In this document: positions 25,401 to 36,960 of the stretch, in pieces
How the letters are laid out: every line of letters begins with the position of its first letter
Position numbering within the stretch: position 1 is the stretch's first letter
NCBI RefSeq assembly: GCF_036373705.1
Contig: NC_089864.1
Coordinates: 8,640,001-8,704,000, forward strand
Length of the DNA stretch: 64,000 bases
From: Amia ocellicauda
Lineage: Eukaryota > Chordata > Actinopteri > Amiiformes > Amiidae
Direction of reading: 5' to 3'
Position numbers and translations under genes: made by a program
The notes under the pieces: generated by a model
What the model was told of the DNA's origin: nothing
Seen by the model: only the letters and a program-made list of their open reading frames with translations
Databases searched by the model: none

Positions 25401-28400
25401 ACATTTGTAACCTGTTGATACATATTCTGTCTCGTGTCTCTCTGAAGGCCACGCTTGTGAAATGGACACAAATCTGCTTTTCCAAGACACGGCGCACGGT
25501 TAGCTACCTTGTGCCAAGTAGAGAATGGCTCTGGCCACCTTCAGCCTCTTGTCACGGTCCGTGACTTCCAACATGTCCAGCAGCCTCATCACATAGGCCT
25601 TCTGCTCCGAGAGAGACAGCTCCGTCCACTTCTTATCCTTCACTGGGACAAGAAACAGAGGGAAAAAAAAAAATTCAGCAGGTTAACATTGCTATTTAAG
25701 GAAAATAAACTATGCGTGTTAATGGGATTTCTCCATTCAAATTCCAACTCAACACCTCAGCCACACTATGAGTAGCAAAGCCAGGAATAGAGTGAGCGTC
25801 TTCCTGTTGGACTCCGTCTAAACCCCGCGAGGAGAAGTGTGCCAGCGAGGTGTCGAAACAGCCGTGTCGAAACCAGGAGCTTAAACTCCAGCTGACACTC
25901 AGCATGACCTCAGCGAGGCCTTCTCAAACATTCACCGCCTGCTCTTCAAGAAAACCCACGTCTGCAACCGGGTACCAGTTTAGAAACGGCACCACACAGA
26001 TCCACATTTTATTTCATAGATGTATTATTTTTATTTTCAAATAAAACTTGCAAATGACTCTTCTTTAGCAGAAAGAAGTGCAAGAACACCACAGACATCA
26101 AGAGGCCTGACTGCAAAAGGTACACAGACTGCCCTGCAAAGTAGGCTGTCTGGTAACACTAAAACAAGTCAGTCTACATAATGGACAACAGCGATGGAGG
26201 CAATGATTTCGGTGTATGACGAGACGTGAACACTGGAACACAGACCTACTGTGGCAGTTAATGGAGCCGCTGTAAGGTGACGGCTCGTTCAATACATTTA
26301 CCCTCCAGGTTAACTTGAACGGTTCAGTTTCTTTTGTAAGATTTTCAGCTCCACTGTGACAGGCCAAATTCTTGGAGGAAACTTGGAATAGAGGAAAGGC
26401 AGGACAATGTTTTCATAAACCTAAAGGTTGTTTACAGTTTCGGTTCCTCAGGAGCCCCGAGTAAAAGAAAACCGCTTTCCTCAAATATTCTTTAGTGCTC
26501 CGCAAACAGTACTTTTCGGTTCTCTTATGACCATTTTGGAAACCTAGTCCATCTTTTTGGAGTGTCAGTCTTCTTAAGTACATTCATCTTTTGGTTTTAA
26601 TGGATGACAAATACATAAAGAAAAGGCATTGATGCAACAAATTAAATAAGATTCAACCACCTGAAAATTCTGCAAGAAATGTGAACCGTATTGCGAATTC
26701 TGTGAATAATAAGCTTCAAAAGACAAGAATAACTAGATCAGTTGACGGTGACCCGAGCGAAATTCTTGTGAATTCGTTTCCTGTGGGTGTCCACTGACAG
26801 TCAGTCGCAGTTAACAAAACAGCTGATGAATGCGATCCCAAGCTTCCCCAGAAAACTACACATATGGCTCATCTAGTTTCAAACCAGGCTGACAAAAAAT
26901 ATATATATTTGTTTTCTTTTATGTCGCATTCAATTACACCCCCCTTCCCGTGCTTTCGCGCCTGCTCTTGAGTGATAAAAATAAGGTTTTTACACACAGG
27001 GAAATTAAAATGTTCGCCCCGTTATCGGCTTTCTCCCACGTAGTCCTCGACTGTGCTGCGTGTCCTTGGAGGGTTTTGCGATTGTAGATGTAATCTTGAG
27101 TACAAGTAGAATCCACTTCACGGCAGCAGAACGGGACTTTGCAGATGTACAATTGGATTTCCGAGCAACAGGACTGCAATTAACACCTTGCGTTTGCTCC
27201 TTTGTCATCCCAGCTGGATCATTGTTGTACGAAGGAATTGTAGGGGTTTTAAAACTCCTCTTTTGACAGTTAATATCTTAGCCTCTTAAACTCTTTCACA
27301 ATTCTCTCTCAGTATCAAGGCCTTGAGCAAAGCCGAGATTAACCTGAATATTTCTTATCTGGAGTCAAATGTACTTTCGTCAGGAAATGCAAAGACGCAC
27401 GGCAGACAGAGGGCTCGGCTGACCCAGAACACGGAAAATGCTGTAATACAGTAAGTGCTGAGGGGTCAACATGATGCAGACTCCTTCATATAGTCATACA
27501 TTTCCTTTCACATCTGTTAAAGCACTGGATATATGAATCCCTCTTCAGGGTTCATCTTTTATATCTAGGTAATAAGATTCATTTGTAATGGACTATAAAC
27601 TTGCAGCTGAGATTGATATGAGAGTGACCACCTGAAGAAGACAGAGAGACCATTGGGTTTTACAGTTTCATGCTACCATGGGAAAAAAAGTTCAGCTGAC
27701 AGATGAGACGATAAAGGACACGGATATTTGCTTGGTAAAATCCAGGGCTGAGATGGGATTATGCCTGAGGCTCACCTGGGGGTTTGTCCCAGACCAGTGC
27801 ACAAACACAGACGCTGCCAGTGTGTGTGGAAGAGCACTACACAACTGCGGGATGGTCACTTGAGTCTCTACTAAACCCACCCTGCCTTCTTAACGTTTTA
27901 AACCCCTGCTCTGTGACCCAGGACTAACAACGATCGTTTTAATATCTGGTTTCCTTCAGTCTCTGGTATCTGATCGTAAACTTGTAAATCCAGAAACACT
28001 AGTTTAGCCAAATCGTTGCGTTAGTTCTTACTAATCTAAAATCTTTGTTTTCCCTTTTACAGATCACTCACATTCTCACTTATACACACACAAAATTTCC
28101 TTGGTCAGCTATTTAGGACTCTAAACCAGACACTAACCAAAATCAGACTAAACAAACATTCACAATGGCTAAACCGCTAAAGAATTATTTGTCTACAATC
28201 TGTACTTCCAAGATAACCACAACAAAATAAATGACTTTGTGACTAAAAAACTTTCCTGAACATATATTCTAAGATTGGCAAGGCCTGCTCAGCTTTCCAT
28301 GCATCCGTTTAAATAAGCAATCATCTCAAATCTAAGCATCACTTATGGAGCCGGCCTTGAAGTCTAGTCCAAATTCCCGGGTGAGGACGAGGCGTGCTGA

Positions 28401-31400
28401 AAACAGAGCTTGCCTAATCCTGGCGAAGAGACCTTCAGCTGCTGAGTAAGCACGGCTGTGGGGTAACATCTAGGTGAAATTTGTTTAATTATTGTATGTG
28501 ATTAGTAGGCTGCAGTGGCATGAGTCCCTTCGGAAACAGGGCACGGACGTGGGGTGAGCTGCTCCACTCCAGGAGCCTGCTGGCCGGCCTGAAATCAGTG
28601 AAGCACAGGGTACGGTGAAGTAAACTGCGCCGCGAATTGAAATTGAACATGCAAGGAAAGTGCTTCCCCTCAGCACTCCTTCAAACTCCACCCCTCTAAC
28701 CAAAGTGTGGCCTCTTACACACAGAAGCAACAGTACTTTTTTACAGCTAATTTTACAGCTACCATGTGTGAGGAGAGGAGCAAAGTTATCGCTGGGAGCT
28801 CCCAAATAATTGGCATCACCTCATCAGCTCAGTAGTGCGTGTAGGATTTCTCTTACGAATGAATTAGAGACACTTTTTTCCCCCCTCCTTATTTCATCCT
28901 GAACATACTTGCTCTAACAGTGATCAAGTATTGTGCAATATGGTTTTAAATTCACACGATGATGATTTCCACTTTCATTTGAAGACATAGCCCAGTCAAA
29001 CTTCTTCACACATGCTATTAAAACTATAGGAAACGCGTCAAGGAGCCAGATTACAGCATCAGCCGAAGAAAAACATGGGGCTTTTAATGTTAGCGTGTCC
29101 AAAAGCAGCAGCACACAAAAAGGAAAGGAGACAATCTTCCAAACAGAATAACAGAAGCTGTATAATGACAACCTTGTGGCCTGTGAGTGAATGTGGAGGG
29201 TAAGAAGAAAGCAGAGAGGAGAACTAGATCTCAGCGTACATCTCTGAGCCAGTCCACTGAGGATACACTTGCTGGATTCATCAGAAGTTATATGTTATTT
29301 TATTTGAATCCTTTTCCGGAACAAACTGGCCCCTCACTCTGGGGAAAAGCGAAAACAACACAGCCTTCCACACAATACTACCTTGACTACTGAAGTCCTC
29401 TTCAAAACAGTCTCTATTCAGGGCAAATTCAGGCTCTTCGGTGTAGCTGTAGAGTTCTGTGAAAAACAGTGAGAAAGGCCCTCATCAGTGCATAATTAGG
29501 CCAAGGGGCTGCTGTAATGTGGAATAATCAATACCCTTCCATGTGATGGGGTTAATTAGCAATGTGAATCATCAGCTAGAACATTATACAGAAGTGTAAG
29601 GTCAAATTCTGTGTACAGCACAATCTGTCAGATGCTTATATTGTTTGTCCAGTAAGGACATTGCCGATTCTTTCAGAGTGCAAACCTTAACGGAAATAAT
29701 ATGATATTGATCATTACTGACAATTGGAGATAAACAGGTTGGAGCACGATTTGCTCTTGGATCAAACAAGCACGGGGACTTTTATTGTTTCTTTTTTTTT
29801 TTTACTTCTGTAAAAGCGTCTGGAAATGTACGTGCCCGACGTCATGTGATGGTCTTTCACATTTAAAAATAGGGAATGGAGTGCAAAAAGCATAGCTTCA
29901 CTGGTTAATCAAGTGGAAGATTCAAAGATTAGAGGCAAATTCAATCTACAGCATATCTGCTAAGCCTTTTTATTCAATTCAAGCAATCAAGGCAGAACTG
30001 ATGTTTTCCAACTGAAATAAAGTGATTACTGACATTTGTAGGTAAATAGGTTATAGTACGTTTATCCGAGGGAGAATATGTGAGCCTTTCTGAAGGACAT
30101 AAAAGCATCTGAAAGTGTTATAAGTGCCCGCCTTGCAATTTGTACTCACATTTAAAAAGGGATACTTAATGCTTCTAGTGAGAATCTAGAAAGAAAAGTT
30201 AAAGATTACAGGTACATTAACAAGTGATCTATTTTTAGATGCGACTGGCCACAGAATTACACTTTGGAACTGGAGAGACAAATACAAATGGCTCTTGTAC
30301 TCGAAGTGCAGGTAAGTGACATGAAACAGAAGAGGCAGGAGCATTCACTGGGACCAAAGAGCTGCCAAGTGGAAAGCGGACAAGATTCAGGGCTGAGGGC
30401 TGTGACCGATGAGAGAGAGAGAGACGCACAGAGAGAGAGAACGGACTCAAACCTAGTTTCTAATCTCACCTGAGAGCTCTGCAGTAAGGTTGTCGGTGTC
30501 CCCATACTCAAACTCCAGGTTGGGGGACTCCATAGACCCCTGAAACAGAGTTGCAGAGTTACATAAACACAATAACACTTCACTGTGTGTTTGAAGAATA
30601 TTATTTAGGTGTTTAGGTATTTTATATCATCACCATTGTCTCTTGTGGTTTTCTTTTTGCTTCCCTGTCTTTGATCTGATGCTTTATCATTGAATTTAAG
30701 CAAACAGAACATTTCCAGGGGGCTGTTGTGCCTACTTTAAAAATGATCAAACAAGACCAAATATTATGATGGCCTGTGAAGGCTGAAGGACCGTAAACTT
30801 TAACACTGTAACAGTCCATTTGTATACATGTGTGCTCCGATATAGAGCATGTCATTACATTTTCCCGAACAGTAAAATAAATCATTTCCTGTGCGTCTCT
30901 GTGTATTCATTGTTTTCTGACTGACTGCTACAAGTCATTTTGGCAACTTAAATGTAAATTCAAAGGTAATTGATGTTACACTGCCTACAAATAAAAGTAA
31001 CGAAGTCTGAAATGGGTATAAACTTTTTTTTCTCTGCAGAAGATGCAGAACGAAATATGACATTTCAGAAGCAATGGAGACTTTACAATGTTTTAGATGC
31101 TGAGAATATAATTGACCTTTCCCCCCCGAATGTGGTCCTCTGTAATGCTCCGAATGTGGGATTGACCAATGAGTTTTTAATTTGCTGTGCATGTGATGCA
31201 GAGCTACAGAAAGCAGAAAACTGTTTAACAGAATGTCTTTGATTAGCCGCTTTGTTTTTTAAATGTATACAAACTGAACTACATTTGGAGCATTTGCGAG
31301 TGTTGACAATTTTCTTTGCCTCGATGTGTAGTTACTTAATAGGCACAGGAGCCAGCATTCCCTAGTTCCCGGCATAGATTAGTAACAGATTCCAGTAAGC

Positions 31401-34400
31401 ATTCATATGCATTTTGACATTTAATTTAGCACTGTGGTTAGTCTTTACCTTAAGGGCCTGCTGTACACGCAGGCACAACACTGCTTACACAGCACAACCA
31501 GGAGGAACTCGAACCCCAAATGGATATTATAAATGAACAAGATAAACACCACCTTTGTCCCAAGCCGGGAAAGCTTTCTCCCTAAGCCGGGGTTTTTGAA
31601 TCACGGCGATATGCATTTCTTTGCAGCCAGTGTTGCAAAAGAAAAATAACAATAATGAAACTACCGAGCTCAGAGCAACCAATGCATTCGATTCCCTACA
31701 CTATTTTTGGGATAGTGTCAGGATAAAATAAAAATAAAAACAAAAACATTTTTCTTCCTTTCTCTCCAAGTTGCATGCAAATACAGCATATTAAGATAGT
31801 TTGGAAAAATAAATCGCCTGCTAGCTTGGGGAAACAGTTACTGGCAGAAGTCCAGATAGCACACTTTTCTGTATCACTGTGGATTTAAGCCGTTAATTAA
31901 AGCGGACTGTATCTATACAGTTCTTCCTTTCTTTTGTAGAAACTGTTTCTATAAATACGAAATAATTACCCCTGACAAAATCAGGCCAACAAATATTTCT
32001 ACATTTTTTAGGCGTACACTGCTGTTTTGACAGGGGAGTGCGAGCTAAATGGATGAATCCAGACAGTTACACACAGAGCACTGTTTTCAAACATTTGTGA
32101 AAGCTTTTGAGGTGATTTGATGCAAGTTTGAAGAGGTGGAATTCTGGTTTCCAAGGATTCTCTGAAAGGAATAATCCTGCTGGGAGAATACATTCAAATA
32201 GAGATCTCACATGCTTCATCTAAAAGTAGCACGATTACTCAGAGTTTATTCTTCTTGCCAATTTCGTAACCGATTTCTCCTCATTTAGTTTAAAAGCTCT
32301 GTCTAGTTCAAGAAGTGGTCTATTCATTCTTCTCATTGCCATAAACCATTCTGAACGGTGTATTCTGGTATCTAGAATGAGATTGAGGTTTCAATTACGT
32401 GTATTTAAATTAGGGAGACTGAAAGGGCAATTTGAGTAAAAGATGATCCTGGCGTTGCTTTGCAAAGCGGTTCGCATCGCGTATGGCAGAGAAACTGAAG
32501 CACAGACGCCGCTTGAGTTCAACACGGGCTGGAAGAGCAAATCTCCCTCGTGGTCATCTCTTTGAGTCTTTGAAGGTGATATCAGTCGCCATGGGAGGAG
32601 CTGTTTTCACATCTCTATTAAATAGTCAAAGTAAGATGTGCAGTGTAGTGGAGCTCTCCAAGATATGCACAATACATGAATGCCATTGTACTGGTATATT
32701 TGTGAGGCTTACTATCTCCTGTATTTTCCTATCTGGGTGAGTTAAATATGCAGCTCACAAGGTTTTCCAGTGGAATTCTCTGTGTATTTTGGTGCTGTAT
32801 TTAAAGAAGTACGTAGTCACTGTGGCAGTGTAGCTGCTTTAATTCAACGGTCTTATCTAAAGCTGCAGATAAGGACTTGCAAAGTTCGGACTGTAAACCT
32901 ATCACACGATGTCCCCATCCATGTTCAGGGTGAACAACACACTCAGCCCTTCAAAACCACGTCTGAAGAATCAGCCCGACAAACAGCAAAGGCTTGGATG
33001 AAACATCTTGTCATCAAGCAGGACACGCACACTGCTAGGGATTAATTTGGGCTTAGTTAGTCAGTGTGATTATTTATACAGTGCCACTTTGATTTTTCAC
33101 AACCATCCTGCTTTTCGGGAGCAGCTATATAATGAACAGTGACTCATGGACCTCTGTGGTTTGTACATCACCATGCAATTGTAAATACTGCTGTTCCAGG
33201 TAGGGCTTCTCAATTATTAACAATATCTGAAATCAGAAATCCTACATCAGCAGAACTGCGATACTAGACAGGTTCTCTGACAGAAAGGTGCTTAATAACA
33301 CGGAGCTAAAGAAACACACCAAGACATTTAAACTGCCTCAACTCTTATTTCAGTGCGTGATTGAGGGTCGTCATGCTCTCGAACTGTAGTTTTAAACACC
33401 ATTTTGCGGAATGACATTCTCTCCTGTGTCCTGAAACAGATGTTACCGTCTCAACTTTCAGATTTGCTTAATAATTGTGTCTAAAGTAACAGATGGCAGC
33501 GGGGCAGAGAGTGCTAGTAGCTGGCACTGACTAATAAGTTTGAAACGAGAAGGGCTTCCCTCTTAAATAGCCGGGGCTTACATTCCTGTACACACAAGCT
33601 TTTTACATTTTCTTGACACTCCCTCAGAAGAAGAGGTGCCAGAATTTGGAAAGAGACCCAAAACAACACACAGACTAGGTCTTAGATGAGGATGTTCTGG
33701 CAGACTCTGCTTGTCCGTGAAATGTTTTCATGTATATAAATATAAACAAATCCGTGTAATAATGATCCATCGTGCATGAAACATTTTCAATCCACCGACT
33801 CTTAACCTGAAAACATAAATCAAATAAAAATGAAGATTCCACAGCAGTTTGTGGTTTTTAAGAGCTCCTGGCTTTAGTTCAGATGTTTTTGTCAATGGAG
33901 AAAAGCAAATATTTAAACAGGGTTTTAACCGCACTCATCTGTCAGCTCAAAAACATTCAAAATAAGGTAACAGGCAGAGGATATGTCCAGCAAAACACGT
34001 CTCAAAGAGTCACTATCCTAAGCAATGTAACTGAAGGGCTTAATATAGTTATTGCATGGTAATAGCAGCTCCTATTTCCTTGCATACTAGTTGCGTACTC
34101 TGTGCAAATAGGAGAAAATTGACTAAGCTGTTTACTCCCCGGTACATTTCTGAAAATTAAAATGGCAAAACATTCAAGAGCACTTTTGTGTGTTTTATTC
34201 ATTTTTACATGATTCCGTCTCTCTTTTTGTGTGATCCTTACACAGCGTAGAGAAAAAGAATCTGAATTCCCCAAAGAGAGTTGCTTCCCTCTATTTTAAA
34301 AGCTATATCCACATCACTCTGGCTCAGGCAAGATGCACAGAGAGAAAATTATCATCTCTGAACTCTTTTCTCCATCTTTATTATTATCCCTGCTGCTTAA

Positions 34401-36585
34401 GGAGCCACTCCACATTAAAATCCTAACATGCAGTGGATAACCTACTTTTGCCAAACAGGATTTAAAATGGTTGTAGTCGACTTGTGGTGAGCAGCTACTT
34501 TTATGTAACAAAATAATGTTTAATAAATTACTAAAATAAACAGCATTGTATAAAAATACACCCTAATTTACTAAAGGGGAAACAGCAATCCCACAACAGT
34601 AAAACATCTAAATAAGAACATTTACACACAAAACAGTTCTAGAAACAATTCTAACATGTTAACACCCCCAACAGGGTAACAGTGGGGAACTGGACTCAAT
34701 TCAAACCTATTTGGATTGTGACACTGTCACTGCAATAATACAAATAATATATGTATATGTTGTATGTATATTAATTGTGTTTTCACTGTATTAAATTGCA
34801 AACTTAATAGTAAGTAAGCTGTGTTGCAAAAGCTATTAAAAAAACATGAAAAACTGGAGCAAATAAAATCCTGGTCAATCAAAATCTTTTGCTTTCTAAA
34901 TGAAAGAGGAAAGCAATGCTGGGGGGTTACAAACAACAGACAGACGCAAAAAATGACACACTTTCCTCTAAAAGGCAGGCCGAGGGATTAGGAATGGCTT
35001 CCATGCAGTCATCCAGAGAAGGAGGGCATTTGATCCGTCTCCAGCTCGGATACCCATGGGCACAGGCATGCGTCTCTCATGTCGTTTCCTGCCTCAGTCG
35101 TTGATAACAGCCTTGCAAAAAAGATTTCCTTCTACTGGCTTAGAAAACTCCAAAGACGTGTGCATCTAAGGATTGTTCCCCAAGTGAAGCACCAATACTT
35201 CAGATTTAGCGGAGAAGAACCTTACGTCAAGAGGGACTACTACAATTAATAATAAACTATACATATAATGAGCTATGTTTCCATAGGTTAGCAATTTCCC
35301 GTGAATACATAAATAATAGGAGAGGAGATGCTGGTATCTTGGAAGTGGAACAAGCAGGCTGGCAATTTTGTGCAAGCTTAAATGGGATCTTAAAACCACC
35401 TATTCATGATAAAAGCATTAGGTTATATTTAAGAAGAGGAACACTTTACATTTGTGCTCTTAAAGTGTTAATTGCTTTAGGAGACATTATCTTCCCTTGC
35501 TTTCCTGGAAGAGTGAGCGAGATCAACACAGCATGTTTTTAATGCTTATTGTAAACCCAAATGCTAAACTGGAGTAATTTCAACAAGAATTTTCTTTAAG
35601 TGTTTGAAATATCAGCCTCTGTGCGGAGAGTACATTTTAAAAATGTATTGCTGGCATTTTTAATGACTGAATGAAGACACATTTGCACACTGCACCAAAG
35701 CATAACCGTCTCAAATGATGGGTATTTTCATATTACATGCGCCTCATAGTGAAAAAGCATGATTCCAGGTGAAGGTGGAAAAACAGGATTTCTTTCCATA
35801 GGCTTTTTCAAGACACACATCAGCTGCCCATTCCAACTGCAAAGTGCAATTCAAAATAACTGATCATAATCGCATTATTTAACTGTAGCCTGCATTTGTA
35901 CTGTGCACCAACCAGCACAAGCATTTCCAATTCGAAATCCCTCTACCATGACTAAAGCAAACAAGATGGGATTTTCTTTAAATGCTTGTTTTCCCTGATA
36001 ACTTATGCAGAATGAATGGCAACTGTTATCATCCTCCGAGTAGGAATTCTTTAAATCATTTATATATTTTTGCATATACACTTTTTAACAAGAGACATCA
36101 GGAGCACCAAACCATATTCTGCATGGCTGATTAACAGAAGCATTTCAATTGTTATCCAGTTCTGTGTTCATTTGACTGGATTGCCGTCATCAATTATAAA
36201 CGGCACATGGAGACAACCTTACATGACCATGGCGGTGGACATGGCATGAGTATTGTCCACCCCCTCCCAAAGCTGTGTGCAAAGCAATTTTAAAAACTCC
36301 CAATATGAGCGTTTCACTCACACAACCCCCAAGACCACTGTCCCAGACATGGCCACCCCCTTACACTGGGCTCCCTCACGTCCATGCCTGTATTTTCAGC
36401 TGTCACAACACGTCGCCTCAGAGGGGGCATGCTGTCTGCCAAACTCTCCGGCACAGCCCCCTCGCCCTCCTTACCTCCGACTCCTTTCGCTGGCTTTTGA
36501 ACAGTTCTCTGACTTTGGGCAGCGGCCTCTGCTTGCCGTTGCCGTGACTGTTGTTATCGGGTCCGTCCATGTCGGGAGCCTGCAT
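10179..36585 (-). CDS. STRIP2: STRIP2, striatin-interacting protein 2, complete coding gene in 21 exons
   Basis: STRIP proteins (FAM40) are core scaffold subunits of STRIPAK, the striatin-PP2A phosphatase-kinase complex that regulates Hippo/MST kinases, the cytoskeleton and cell shape. The 21 exons join in frame without conflict to 2469 nt, or 822 residues plus stop, close to the roughly 834 of human STRIP2. The N1221-like domain falls at about residues 60-330. The C-terminal DUF3402 domain spans roughly 430-800 and includes [38 protein letters not shown] and [24 protein letters not shown]2 rather than STRIP1 is supported by [37 protein letters not shown] and the C-terminal [17 protein letters not shown]5 run, a basic KRGRRSRR patch, an acidic stretch and a P7 run lie in the variable linker at residues 320-400. 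No frameshift or premature stop is present. It is transcribed from a CpG promoter at 36.6-37.0 kb. Confidence 0.95.
10551..10755 (-). CDS. STRIP2: STRIP2 exon 20
   Basis: Encodes [38 protein letters not shown] and [20 protein letters not shown], the most conserved part of the C-terminal domain. Donor GTGAGG. Confidence 0.96.
11159..11263 (-). CDS. STRIP2: STRIP2 exon 19
   Basis: Encodes [20 protein letters not shown] and [15 protein letters not shown], phase 0 at both ends. Donor GTAAGC. Confidence 0.95.
11563..11629 (-). CDS. STRIP2: STRIP2 exon 18
   Basis: A 67-nt exon encodes [20 protein letters not shown] and SL. Acceptor CGCAG, donor GTGAGT. Confidence 0.94.
11938..12038 (-). CDS. STRIP2: STRIP2 exon 17
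   Basis: Encodes [20 protein letters not shown] and [13 protein letters not shown]. The FEYVSQ wording is STRIP2-like. Donor GTACTC. Confidence 0.95.
12941..13067 (-). CDS. STRIP2: STRIP2 exon 16
   Basis: Encodes [20 protein letters not shown] and a Leu-rich helix [16 protein letters not shown]. Donor GTCAGA, phase 0 exit. Confidence 0.95.
13980..14077 (-). CDS. STRIP2: STRIP2 exon 15
   Basis: Encodes [20 protein letters not shown] and [12 protein letters not shown], essentially invariant across STRIP proteins. Donor GTAAGT. Confidence 0.96.
14285..14359 (-). CDS. STRIP2: STRIP2 exon 14
   Basis: A 25-codon exon, phase 0 at both ends: [20 protein letters not shown] and LSQYV. It matches the variable acidic lead-in to the [16 protein letters not shown] core. 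Confidence 0.92.
14532..14608. repeat. 33-bp tandem repeat crossing the STRIP2 exon 13 donor
   Basis: CTCATTGGACA recurs at 14532, 14565 and 14598, exactly 33 bp apart. Two complete units lie in the intron, and the third begins inside exon 13. Confidence 0.85.
14594..14665 (-). CDS. STRIP2: STRIP2 exon 13
   Basis: Encodes [20 protein letters not shown] and PMSM. The donor is GTCAGT. The last codons belong to a 33-bp tandem repeat that continues into the intron. Confidence 0.92.
15130..15193 (-). CDS. STRIP2: STRIP2 exon 12
   Basis: Encodes [20 protein letters not shown] and Q. The donor GTGACG is sub-optimal. Phase 0 exit. Confidence 0.93.
16316..16381 (-). CDS. STRIP2: STRIP2 exon 11
   Basis: A short 66-nt exon encodes [20 protein letters not shown], the start of the DUF3402 region. 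Donor GTAAGT. Confidence 0.94.
17009..17241 (-). CDS. STRIP2: STRIP2 exon 10, acidic and proline-rich linker
   Basis: Encodes residues 336-412: [17 protein letters not shown], an Asp/Glu-rich stretch, a run of seven prolines, then the conserved [14 protein letters not shown]. Acceptor TTGCAG, donor GTATGT. Confidence 0.95.
18800..19275. repeat. 30-bp minisatellite in STRIP2 intron 9
   Basis: In the core, from about 18911 to 19070, units line up in an exact 30-bp register around GATGTAATAATAGAGCCATG. Flanking units are diverged or partly deleted. The array abuts the exon 9 splice donor. Confidence 0.93.
19284..19472 (-). CDS. STRIP2: STRIP2 exon 9, with Gln run and basic patch
   Basis: An exact 63-codon exon encodes [34 protein letters not shown] and [15 protein letters not shown]. 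The donor GTAACC is weak and is followed within about 10 nt by a 30-bp minisatellite. Reading through this donor keeps a long repeat-encoded frame open, which gives rise to a spurious 357-codon ORF. Confidence 0.95.
20297..20424 (-). CDS. STRIP2: STRIP2 exon 8
   Basis: Encodes [20 protein letters not shown] and the helix [16 protein letters not shown] (residues 230-272). Donor GTGAGT, phase 0 exit. Confidence 0.95.
20588..20745 (+). mobile_element. degraded V-SINE-like (tRNA-derived) element
   Basis: The left part resembles a tRNA-derived head: a degraded CACAGTGGCG segment, then GCTGCCTCACAGCTCC and a GTCCTGGGTTTG B-box-like string. A V-SINE-type core follows (TGTGTGAAGTTCATATGTTC), and a GACATGCTGGTTAGGTG segment lies near the end. 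It sits in STRIP2 intron 7, antisense to the gene. Identification is from memory of the family. Confidence 0.65.
21089..21108. repeat. (TA)n microsatellite
   Basis: A short uninterrupted TA run in STRIP2 intron 7. Confidence 0.8.
21237..21343 (-). CDS. STRIP2: STRIP2 exon 7
   Basis: Encodes [20 protein letters not shown] and [13 protein letters not shown] (residues 194-229), the segment that best separates STRIP2 from STRIP1. Confidence 0.95.
22941..23009 (-). CDS. STRIP2: STRIP2 exon 6
   Basis: Encodes [20 protein letters not shown] and ELR, a near-invariant STRIP motif. The preceding acceptor is TTTTGCAG and the donor is GTGAGG. Confidence 0.94.
25071..25191 (-). CDS. STRIP2: STRIP2 exon 5
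   Basis: Encodes [22 protein letters not shown] and [10 protein letters not shown] (residues 131-171). The wording is closer to STRIP2 than STRIP1. Donor GTGAGT. Confidence 0.94.
25508..25642 (-). CDS. STRIP2: STRIP2 exon 4
   Basis: Encodes residues 86-130, including the helical stretch [20 protein letters not shown] and [10 protein letters not shown], typical of STRIP proteins. Donor GTAGCT, phase 1 exit. Confidence 0.94.
25643..29381 (-). other. STRIP2: STRIP2 intron 3
   Basis: No further coding exon is needed, because the flanking exons join in frame and match the protein continuously. Otherwise no gene or clear repeat is seen. Confidence 0.8.
29382..29456 (-). CDS. STRIP2: STRIP2 exon 3
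   Basis: Encodes [20 protein letters not shown] and DFSSQ (residues 61-85). The donor GTAGTA is weak. Confidence 0.93.
30470..30539 (-). CDS. STRIP2: STRIP2 exon 2
   Basis: Encodes residues 38-60, [20 protein letters not shown], the conserved FEYGD motif at the start of the N1221 region. Acceptor TTTCAG, donor GTGAGA, phase 1 exit. Confidence 0.93.
30540..36474 (-). other. STRIP2: STRIP2 intron 1
   Basis: A 5.9-kb AT-rich first intron. I see no coding exon. A tRNA B-box-like string near 31,505 is isolated and not called. Confidence 0.75.
36475..36585 (-). CDS. STRIP2: STRIP2 exon 1 (start codon)
   Basis: The initiator ATG at 36583-36585 begins [13 protein letters not shown]. The exon encodes 37 residues, ending in the conserved [13 protein letters not shown] before a GTAAGG donor in phase 0. 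It sits at the edge of the CpG-rich promoter. The N-terminus is shorter than in mammalian STRIPs, as usual for this low-conservation tip. Confidence 0.92.
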
Positions 36586-36960
36586 GGTGCGCCAGCTCCG
36601 CTCCGCCGCGTCTGGACACTTGAAACTGTTACATTATAGCCAGCCGAGGATCCCCAGTTCAGGACGTCCGTCTCCGCCGCTCTGATTGGCTGGCTCACTC
36701 TCCCGCTGCTCTGATTGGCTGGCTCGCTCTCCCGCCGCTCTGATTGGCTGGCTCGCTCGCGAGCCAGCCAATCAGAGCGGCGGGAGAGCGAGCCAGCCAA
36801 TCAGAGCAGCGGGAGCTGCTCCCAGGGTTGGCGACCGCACCAGTCCGGGCAGGGATCGGGGTATAGGCGGCAGACCTGCCTCCGGCAGCGGGCAGCAGCT
36901 GGGCATCGGGCTGGGCGTCAATCAGGAGCTGACCTGCGGCGAGAGGAGCGGACAGGAGAC
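36586..36960 (-). promoter_or_regulatory. STRIP2: STRIP2 CpG-rich promoter and 5' UTR
   Basis: High CpG density begins at exon 1 and continues to about 36.96 kb. It contains five CCAAT boxes (ATTGGCT or AGCCAAT) in a repeat-palindrome. No TATA box is evident. The transcription start cannot be placed from sequence alone. Confidence 0.7.
36700..36815. repeat. 57-bp perfect inverted repeat with CCAAT boxes
   Basis: The arms 36700-36756 and 36759-36815 are exact reverse complements around a 2-bp centre. Each arm holds two ATTGGCTGGCTCGC-type units. On the left, a third unit starting near 36676 precedes them, and the units recur at 29-bp intervals (36676, 36705, 36734). Orientation of the CCAAT boxes flips at the centre. 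Confidence 0.95.

Noticed and set aside
31428..31520. tRNA-like strings (a TGGTTAG segment and, on the other strand, GGTTCGAGTTCC)
   Set aside because: The A-box-like and B-box-like strings are on opposite strands, so they do not form a tRNA or a coherent SINE head.
10179..36585. Assignment of this gene as STRIP1, with AHCYL1 next door
   Set aside because: The STRIP1-AHCYL1 pair is the paralogous block. Diagnostic residues in both genes and the adjacent SMKR1 fit STRIP2-AHCYL2.
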